Shown here piece after piece: positions 58,361 through 64,000 of a stretch of 64,000 bases of DNA. Under the pieces are notes generated by a model, which saw only the letters and a program-made list of their open reading frames with translations, had not been told where the DNA came from and made no database searches. The DNA lies in contig JASFHK010000006.1 of the NCBI GenBank assembly GCA_050123275.1, positions 36,055 to 100,054 of the forward strand. The letters run 5' to 3'. The position numbers and the translations under genes are program-made. Origin of the DNA: E44-bin88 sp050123275. GTDB lineage: Bacteria > Chloroflexota > Dehalococcoidia > Dehalococcoidales > BS750m-G39. Numbering within the stretch: position 1 is the first letter of the stretch; every line of letters starts with the position of its first letter.

Positions 58361-59125
58361 ATGCGCGTACCGATGATTGCCGGTAACTGGAAAATGAATA
58401 CTACGGTGGAAGAGGCCGTCGAGCTGGTCAACAAGCTGCGCTATGAGCTCGACCCCGTCGAGGGCGTGGACAAGTTAATCTGCCCGCCCTTCGTCTCCCT
58501 CGACCCCGCCAAGAAACTTTTAGAGGGGAGCACGGTGATGCTGGGGGCGCAGGACCTTTACTACGAAGAAAAGGGCGCCTTTACCGGCGAGATTTCGCCC
58601 CAGATGCTGGCCGACCTTTGCGAATATGTCATCGTGGGGCACTCCGAGCGCCGGCAGTACTTCAACGAGACTGTAGAGATAGTGGATAAGAAGGTAACGG
58701 CGGCGCTGAAAGTCGAGCTAAAGCCGATTCTATGCGTCGGCGAAACCCCGCAGGAAAACAAGGCAGGCAAAACAGAAGAGGTATTGACCAAACAGCTAAG
58801 CTCGCCCTCGTCGCGCCTCTACTACCTGGGCGGCATGGTCGTTGCCTACGAGCCTATCTGGGCTATCGGCACCGGTGTTGCCGCCAGCGGCGAGCAGGCC
58901 AACCAGACCATCGGCTTTATCCGACGGCATATCGCCGAAACGCAGGGTAAACACATGGCCGACGAGGTACGCATCCTCTACGGGGGCAGCGTCACCGCCG
59001 ATAATATCGCCGAGTTCATCTCCCAACCCGAAATCGACGGCGCCCTGGTCGGCGGCGCCAGCCTTAAAGCCGACCAGTTTTTAAGCATCGTCAAACAGAC
59101 CGCTAAAATCAAGGGGGCGAAATGA
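58361..59125 (+). CDS. tpiA: Triosephosphate isomerase
   Basis: A 254-residue TIM barrel. The catalytic Lys is in AGNWKMN, His in VGHSERR, and Glu in AYEPIWAIGTG; the phosphate-binding GGSV and GGAS turns are present. It interconverts DHAP and glyceraldehyde 3-phosphate, and the latter also feeds dxs. It starts 10 bases after apgM and its stop overlaps the miaA start by four bases (ATGA). Confidence 0.97.
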   Translation: MRVPMIAGNWKMNTTVEEAVELVNKLRYELDPVEGVDKLICPPFVSLDPAKKLLEGSTVMLGAQDLYYEEKGAFTGEISPQMLADLCEYVIVGHSERRQYFNETVEIVDKKVTAALKVELKPILCVGETPQENKAGKTEEVLTKQLSSPSSRLYYLGGMVVAYEPIWAIGTGVAASGEQANQTIGFIRRHIAETQGKHMADEVRILYGGSVTADNIAEFISQPEIDGALVGGASLKADQFLSIVKQTAKIKGAK

Positions 59126-60048
59126 GCCAGCTACTAGGTATCGTCGGCCCTACCGCCATCGGCAAGAGCCAGTTCGGCATCCAGCTGGCGCAGGCCTTCG
59201 ACGGGGAAATCGTCAACGCTGACAGCCGCCAGGTCTATCGCTACCTGGACATCGGCACCGCCAAGCCCACCCCCCAGGAACGGGCTGCGGTGCCCCATCA
59301 CCTTATCGACGTCGTCAGTCCCGATGAAAACTTCAGCCTGGGCCGGTACCAGCAAATGGCGGCGCAGGCTATCGAGGACATTCACCAGCGGGGCAAGCTG
59401 CCCATCGTCATCGGCGGCAGCGGCCAGTACGTCTGGGCGGTGCTGGAGGGGTGGGGCGTGCCCCAGGTAGCCCCCAACCCCGGCTTCAGAGAGGAAATGC
59501 AGCAACGCGCCGAAATGGGCGAGGGCGACCGTCTCCACGATGAGCTGCGCCAGGTCGACCCCGAGGCGGCGGGCAGAATCGACCCCCGCAATGTGCGCCG
59601 CACCATAAGGGCTTTGGAGGTGTTCAACGAGACGGAGACGCCTATTTCCCAGCTTCAGCGCCGTCAGGCGCCGCCCTTTGAGATATTCGTCATCGGCCTC
59701 ACCGCCGACCGGGAAGAGCTTTACAGTCGCATCGATGCCAGGGTAGACCGGATGATAGAGCTGGGGCTGGTCGACGAGGTGAAACGGCTGATGAGCCGCG
59801 GCTTCGATTTTAACTCGCCGGCACTTTCCAGCATCGGCTACCGCCAGATATGGCATTTCCTCAGGGAGGAGCTGACCCTGCCCGGCGCCATCCAGCAAAT
59901 GAAGTTCGAAACCCACCGCTTCGCCCGCCAGCAATATACCTGGTTCCGCGAGGAAGACACCCGAATCCACTGGTTCGACGTCGTGCGCTCGCCTTCCTCC
60001 GACCTGATGGGCCCGCTGAAGAAGTTCCTGAAAGGCGGTAACCAATGA
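59122..60048 (+). CDS. miaA: tRNA dimethylallyltransferase
   Basis: A 308-residue MiaA that adds a dimethylallyl group to N6 of A37 in tRNAs reading UNN codons. The P-loop GPTAIGKSQ is at residues 8-16, followed by NADSRQVYRYLDIGTAKPT and the substrate loop VIGGSGQYVWAV. The DMAPP donor comes from the MEP pathway, started by dxs nearby. It overlaps both neighbours by four bases, so translation is coupled through tpiA-miaA-dapF. Confidence 0.96.
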   Translation: MSQLLGIVGPTAIGKSQFGIQLAQAFDGEIVNADSRQVYRYLDIGTAKPTPQERAAVPHHLIDVVSPDENFSLGRYQQMAAQAIEDIHQRGKLPIVIGGSGQYVWAVLEGWGVPQVAPNPGFREEMQQRAEMGEGDRLHDELRQVDPEAAGRIDPRNVRRTIRALEVFNETETPISQLQRRQAPPFEIFVIGLTADREELYSRIDARVDRMIELGLVDEVKRLMSRGFDFNSPALSSIGYRQIWHFLREELTLPGAIQQMKFETHRFARQQYTWFREEDTRIHWFDVVRSPSSDLMGPLKKFLKGGNQ

Positions 60049-60902
60049 AGTTCACCAAGCTGCAGGGAGCGGGCAACGACTTCGTCCTGGTAGAAGCCGA
60101 CGGCAAGAGCTTCGACTGGCCGAAGCTGGCTAAAGAGGTATGCCATCGCCACTTCGGTATCGGCGCCGACGGCTTGCTGCTGCTCTTTAAGAGCAAAGGC
60201 GGCCTCAGGATGCAAATCTTTAACAGCGACGGCTCCGAGGCCGAAGCCTGCGGCAACGGCCTGCGCTGCCTGGTCAGATACTCTCTGGACAGGGGGATAG
60301 TTAGCACCGACGCCGCCGAAATCCCGATTGAAACCAGCGCCGGATTAAGAATAGCCAGGCTGCAAAGCCAGGGCAATAAGACCGTTATCCAGACGGGCAT
60401 GGGCAAACCGTCATTTGCCGCTGGAGAGATACCGGTCAAGCTGGCCGATAAACCTGAAGAGCCGATTCTGGACTATCCCGTTGCCATCGGCGATAACCAA
60501 CTGGCTTTGAGCTTCGCCTCGATGGGCAACCCCCACGCCGTTTACTTTATCAAAACGCCCGTGGCCGACTTCCCCCTATCGTTGATAGGGCCTGAAGTGG
60601 AACGGCACCAGATATTTCCCAACCGCGCCAACTTCGAGGTCGCCCGCGTGATAAGCTCCAAAAAGATAGAGGCTCGGGTCTGGGAGCGGGGAGTGGGGGA
60701 AACGCTGGCCTGCGGCAGCGGTGCCGCCGCCATAGCCGTCTTAGCCAGGCTTCATGGCTATGTCGATAGCCGCACGGCTATAGAGCTTCCGGGAGGGACT
60801 TTGAGTGTCGACTGGGACGGAAGCGGTGAGGTTTACCTGAGCGGTCCCGCCGAAATCGTATTTAACGGAGAGTGGCCTGATGAAACTATCGCAACGCATT
60901 GA
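60045..60902 (+). CDS. dapF: Diaminopimelate epimerase
   Basis: A 285-residue DapF converting LL- to meso-diaminopimelate. The two catalytic cysteines are in EACGNGLRC and LACGSGAAA. The GAGNDFVLVEA start is typical. Its stop lies inside the dapL start region (23-base overlap), so the two enzymes that act in sequence on diaminopimelate are tightly coupled. Confidence 0.96.
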   Translation: MKFTKLQGAGNDFVLVEADGKSFDWPKLAKEVCHRHFGIGADGLLLLFKSKGGLRMQIFNSDGSEAEACGNGLRCLVRYSLDRGIVSTDAAEIPIETSAGLRIARLQSQGNKTVIQTGMGKPSFAAGEIPVKLADKPEEPILDYPVAIGDNQLALSFASMGNPHAVYFIKTPVADFPLSLIGPEVERHQIFPNRANFEVARVISSKKIEARVWERGVGETLACGSGAAAIAVLARLHGYVDSRTAIELPGGTLSVDWDGSGEVYLSGPAEIVFNGEWPDETIATH

Positions 60903-62076
60903 GAATTTACCTCCTTATCTCTTCGTTGAGATAAGCAAGAAGATTGCCGAGAAGAGGGCCAATGGCGAGGATGTCATCGACTTCGGCATCGGCGACCCCG
61001 ATATCCCCACGCCGCCCCATATCATCGACAGGCTTTGTAAAACCGCCAAGGAGCCGGCCAACCACCGCTACCCGGAGACGGAGGGCCTGCCCGAGCTACG
61101 CAAAGCCATCGCCGACTGGTACAAGCAGCGCTTTAACGTCGAGCTCGATCCGGATAAAGAGGTATTACCCCTCATCGGCTCCAAGGAGGGCATCGCCCAC
61201 GTCGCCTTCTGCTTCATCGACTACCGCGACGTGGCCCTGGTGCCCGACCCGGCCTATCCCGTCTACGCCATCAGCACCGAGCTGGCCGGCGGCTCGCCTT
61301 ACTACATGCCGCTCACCGATAAGAACGGCTTCCTGCCCGACCTCGACGCCGTGCCCGGCCACATAGTGAAAAAAGCGAAATTGCTCTGGCTCAGCTATCC
61401 CAATAACCCCACCGCCGCCACCGCCGAACTCGACTTCTTCGAAAAAGCGGTGGAGTTCGCCCGGAAGAACGACCTGGCGGTGTGCCACGACGGGCCTTAC
61501 TCCGAGGTCGCCTTCGACGGCTACCAGCCCCCCAGCTTCCTGCAGGCGGCGGGCGCCAGAGAGATAGGCATCGAGTTCAACTCGCTCTCCAAGGCCTACA
61601 ACATGACCGGCTGGCGCATCGGCATGGCGGTGGGCAACGCCGAGATGATTGACGCCCTGAAAAGGCTTAAATCCAATATAGATTCGGGTGTCCCCCAGGC
61701 TATCCAATACGCCGCCATCGAGGCGCTAAGCGGCCCTCAGGACTGCATTAAGGAGCACAACGATACCTACCAGAGACGCCGCGACCTGGTCATCGAGGTA
61801 CTGAACAAGATGGGGCTGAAGGCCGAGACGCCCAAGGCCAGCCTCTACATCTGGGCCAGGGTGCCCAAGGGCTATTCCTCGGTAGAGTTCGCCACCGACC
61901 TTCTGGAAAGGGTAGGGGTGGTGGTCACCCCGGGCACGGGCTACGGCAAAAACGGCGAGGGCTACATACGGCTTTCGCTGACCATTCCCGACGCCTTACT
62001 AGTACGAGGGCTTTCCAAGCTGGCCGACTGGCGCGACAGCCGCAGAAAACTGCGGCAGGGCATTGACTTTACATAA
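60880..62076 (+). CDS. dapL: LL-diaminopimelate aminotransferase
   Basis: A 398-residue PLP aminotransferase of the DapL type, which makes LL-diaminopimelate directly from tetrahydrodipicolinate. The PLP Lys is in NSLSKAYNMTGWR, with GIGDPDIPTP near the start and SYPNNPTAATA before the active site. It begins inside the end of dapF and supplies its substrate, so lysine/peptidoglycan synthesis uses the aminotransferase route known from plants, Chlamydiae and Chloroflexi. This is the second-largest overlap in the run, 23 bases. Confidence 0.94.
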   Translation: MKLSQRIENLPPYLFVEISKKIAEKRANGEDVIDFGIGDPDIPTPPHIIDRLCKTAKEPANHRYPETEGLPELRKAIADWYKQRFNVELDPDKEVLPLIGSKEGIAHVAFCFIDYRDVALVPDPAYPVYAISTELAGGSPYYMPLTDKNGFLPDLDAVPGHIVKKAKLLWLSYPNNPTAATAELDFFEKAVEFARKNDLAVCHDGPYSEVAFDGYQPPSFLQAAGAREIGIEFNSLSKAYNMTGWRIGMAVGNAEMIDALKRLKSNIDSGVPQAIQYAAIEALSGPQDCIKEHNDTYQRRRDLVIEVLNKMGLKAETPKASLYIWARVPKGYSSVEFATDLLERVGVVVTPGTGYGKNGEGYIRLSLTIPDALLVRGLSKLADWRDSRRKLRQGIDFT

Positions 62077-62094
62077 TATTAGGGGTTTTTAGCT

Positions 62095-63249
62095 ATTAAG
62101 AGCACAATCGTAACCAAACGCTCTCCGGAACGGGCCTTCTTGGTGGCGGTAGCGGGTAAAGGCGGCACCAATCGCTGGTCGGCGGAGACGTCGCTGGACG
62201 AGATAGCCCAGCTGGCGGGTACCGCCGGAGCCAAAGTCGTGGGCAGGCTGATACAGCGTCTGCCTCATCCCGCCAAGACGCATTACCTGGGCAAGGGCAA
62301 GCTGGAAGAGCTTATCGCCCTGAAATCCAGCCTTAACTACACGGTGGCCATCTTCGACGACGAGCTGACGCCTTTGCAACAGCGCAACCTGGAAGAAGCG
62401 CTCAAGGTAAAGGTAATCGACCGCGTGGCCCTGATTCTGGATATCTTCGCCCGCCGGGCGCAGACGCGCGAGGGGCAATTACAGGTAGAGCTGGCTCAGC
62501 ACCAGTACCTTTTGCCGCGCCTGGCCGGACAGTGGAGCCACCTGGAGAGGCTGGGAGGCGGCATCGGCACTCGCGGCCCCGGCGAGACCCAGATAGAGAC
62601 GGACCGGCGGCTCATCCAGCGCAAGATACACCGCCTCAAAGGGCAAATCGCCGACATCAGGAAGCACCGCCAGCTTTACCGCCAGCAGCGGCGCAAGAGC
62701 GGCATTCCCATCGTGGCGCTGGTCGGTTACACCAACGCCGGCAAGAGCACCTTGCTCAACGCCCTGAGCCACGCCGAGGTCTTCGTCGAGGACAAGCTCT
62801 TCGCCACGCTGGACCCGACCACCCGCCGCCTGACCTTGCCCGACAAGACGACGGCGCTGTTGACGGACACAGTGGGCTTTATCCACAAGCTGCCGCCGAC
62901 CATCGTGACCGCCTTCAAGGCGACGTTGGAGGAATTGGACGAGGCGAACCTTTTGCTCCACGTCGTCGACCTGACCAGCCCCAGCGCCGCGGAACAGTGC
63001 CAGACGGTGGAAGACATTTTGTCCGACCTGAAGCTGTCCGATAAGCCGCGGGTTACGGCGCTGAACAAAATCGACTTGCTTTTGGACGACAGTAAAGAGT
63101 GGGACGAAAAGTCGGCGCTGGATTTTCTGGCGGGCCAGACCGAGGCGGACGAAAACACGGTGTTGGTTTCGGCGGTCAAGGGCTGGGGGCTAGCCGGTCT
63201 TTTGGAGCTTGTCGCCGTCACTTTGAGCCGTAATTTTCAGCCCGTTTAA
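62095..63249 (+). CDS. hflX: GTPase HflX, apparent ATT start
   Basis: A ribosome-associated GTPase of about 384 residues. HflX splits stalled 70S ribosomes. The N-terminal HflX domain has PHPAKTHYLGKGK and GPGETQIETDRR; the G domain has GYTNAGKSTLLN (G1), DTVGFI (G3) and NKIDLL (G4). Family-like sequence starts before the first possible TTG (62140): STIVTKRSPERAFLVAVAG is in frame back to ATT 62095, and AGGGG lies nine bases before it. There is no ATG, GTG or other TTG in the stretch. ATT is my preferred start; TTG 62140 would give a 369-residue form. Confidence 0.9.
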   Translation: MKSTIVTKRSPERAFLVAVAGKGGTNRWSAETSLDEIAQLAGTAGAKVVGRLIQRLPHPAKTHYLGKGKLEELIALKSSLNYTVAIFDDELTPLQQRNLEEALKVKVIDRVALILDIFARRAQTREGQLQVELAQHQYLLPRLAGQWSHLERLGGGIGTRGPGETQIETDRRLIQRKIHRLKGQIADIRKHRQLYRQQRRKSGIPIVALVGYTNAGKSTLLNALSHAEVFVEDKLFATLDPTTRRLTLPDKTTALLTDTVGFIHKLPPTIVTAFKATLEELDEANLLLHVVDLTSPSAAEQCQTVEDILSDLKLSDKPRVTALNKIDLLLDDSKEWDEKSALDFLAGQTEADENTVLVSAVKGWGLAGLLELVAVTLSRNFQPV

Positions 63250-63486
63250 AGCCCTCGAAAATGACGCGCTGAGAGCCAAATTTAAGCCCCTTAAATCGTT
63301 TACGAGTAGTCTACTACCTGTAACGCTCTATAGCGCCGTTTTTCTCTTTCTTTCAGCCCCCTGACCTTGCCCCGTTTTGCCCCCTCTATCATTATATAAG
63401 GAAGGGGAAAGCTTTCGGCCCTCCCCGGGAAGCGCTAGGGTTGAGTTTACATAATAGAAGCCGGTTTTTCGTGTTATAATAATAGT
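63250..63486. other. Intergenic region at the right end of the housekeeping block
   Basis: No gene is evident in these 237 bases. A seven-base stem with a three-base loop (63280-63296) follows hflX but lacks a T-run. A TATAAT box at 63475-63480 lies six bases before the next ATG. The local composition becomes AT-richer here. Confidence 0.5.
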
Positions 63487-64000
63487 ATGGAGTTCAATTG
63501 GCTTCGTCGCCACTGGCGTTGGATAGTAGTAATAGCCATCGCCATCATTACCGCGGCGGTACTCATTAGTATCTTTAGGTCAAATCCGTTTTGTGAATTC
63601 GTTATCTATTTCTTTAATGATTGGTCACTAGCACTTAGTGCCGGAGCTACTCTTTTACTTGTCTATATAACACTTATGACCGTTAGAGAAAACCGCCGCA
63701 TTACGATTTTAGGCCGGATACAAGACTGGGCCAATGAGTCCATTCGATTGCTTGATGCCCCAAGGTGGAGCAATTCGCATTTAGTAGAATTAGCAGAATT
63801 GGAGAATGATTTACAATCCATTAAAACAAGAAGCATTAGCGCGCTCGCTGATTCTAAAAAGCTTGGCAAAGAACTAGAAAATAAAGTAAAGCAGGCATGT
63901 TGGAAGCTTGAAACCTACAGCGCTCTAGTTATGAATCGGGATAGTTCCGGCAGCGATTTCGAAAACGCTCATGATACATTTCGCTCGTCTCTTATAGATA
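63487..64000 (+). CDS. Hypothetical membrane protein, cut by the window end
   Basis: An open frame from ATG 63487 to the window edge, 171 codons so far with no stop. It has a basic N-terminus (MEFNWLRRHWRW), two hydrophobic helices (about 13-30 and 48-66), then a soluble, charged helical domain. I do not recognise a family. A perfect TATAAT box ends six bases before the ATG with no ribosome site, so the transcript may start at or just before the ATG. The codon and base use is AT-richer than the preceding genes, a possible sign of acquired DNA. Confidence 0.75.
   Translation, partial: MEFNWLRRHWRWIVVIAIAIITAAVLISIFRSNPFCEFVIYFFNDWSLALSAGATLLLVYITLMTVRENRRITILGRIQDWANESIRLLDAPRWSNSHLVELAELENDLQSIKTRSISALADSKKLGKELENKVKQACWKLETYSALVMNRDSSGSDFENAHDTFRSSLID

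Overview
The window reads as a chromosomal segment of a GC-rich anaerobic bacterium, most likely a Chloroflexota member of the Dehalococcoidia or a close relative. This is an inference from gene content, with no marker gene to prove it. The signs are a free-standing mannosyl-3-phosphoglycerate synthase, LL-diaminopimelate aminotransferase, archaeal-type cofactor-independent phosphoglycerate mutase, four-subunit ferredoxin-dependent 2-oxoacid oxidoreductase, FMN-only glutamate synthase, and several clusters of iron, redox and CoA-transferase genes. I see no phage genes, insertion sequences, CRISPR arrays or rRNA. Four tRNAs are present: Arg-CCG, Pro-TGG, Lys-TTT and Arg-TCT.

Layout. (1) 28-4284, minus: an operon led by a DUF134 regulator, with a DUF364 protein, a ferredoxin/DUF5320 protein, a NifX/NifB-like protein with a Gly/Met/Arg tail, two MinD-type ATPases carrying ferredoxin inserts and a CoA-binding protein; a near-consensus promoter with a perfect palindrome precedes it. 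(2) 4378-11186, minus: oxygen-defence and iron genes (ferritin-like proteins, minimal SufC/SufB pair, flavin reductase-rubredoxin fusion, zinc-ribbon protein, flavodiiron protein, DUF4405 membrane protein, Rieske ferredoxin). (3) 11248-16152, minus: a CoA-transferase plus a three-subunit molybdenum hydroxylase. (4) 16403-18528, minus: a small zinc-ribbon protein and a mannosylglycerate pair. (5) 18728-28390, plus: a cyclic-nucleotide-binding protein, acetyl-CoA synthetase, HisF, glutamate synthase, ion transporters and a universal stress protein. (6) 28437-32420, plus: tRNA-Arg followed by the 2-oxoacid:ferredoxin oxidoreductase operon, then tRNA-Pro followed by FdhD. (7) 32417-36729, minus: XdhC, YqeB and a double CoA-transferase. 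(8) 36873-43957: glycerate 2-kinase, a two-component system, and a VTC/DUF4956/beta-helix lipoprotein cluster. (9) 44038-51815, plus: the most unusual cluster, a split PEP-synthase-like phosphotransferase with isochorismatase-like, UPF0261, carboxyltransferase-like, SDR and DUF169 proteins. (10) 51839-63249: tRNAs and housekeeping genes (macro domain, phosphoesterase, rhomboid, dxs, pgk, apgM, tpiA, miaA, dapF, dapL, hflX). (11) 63487-end: an AT-richer membrane protein cut by the window edge.

How it fits together. Acetate activation by Acs, pyruvate (or another 2-oxoacid) synthesis by the Por-type complex, and pgk/apgM/tpiA outline acetyl-CoA and gluconeogenic carbon flow with ferredoxin as electron carrier. 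The molybdenum hydroxylase shares an operon with a CoA-transferase, and XdhC, YqeB and an atypical FdhD supply likely cofactor maturation. The split phosphotransferase cluster resembles the two large subunits of phenylphosphate synthase and is the best candidate for an undescribed pathway, since it lacks a UbiD-type decarboxylase and instead carries a pyruvate-carboxylase-like carboxyltransferase domain. Also notable are two genes (dxs, hflX) with no ATG/GTG/TTG at the expected start, a tRNA-Arg with C at position 33, a K+-channel-like protein without a recognisable selectivity filter, and several genes that look leaderless.
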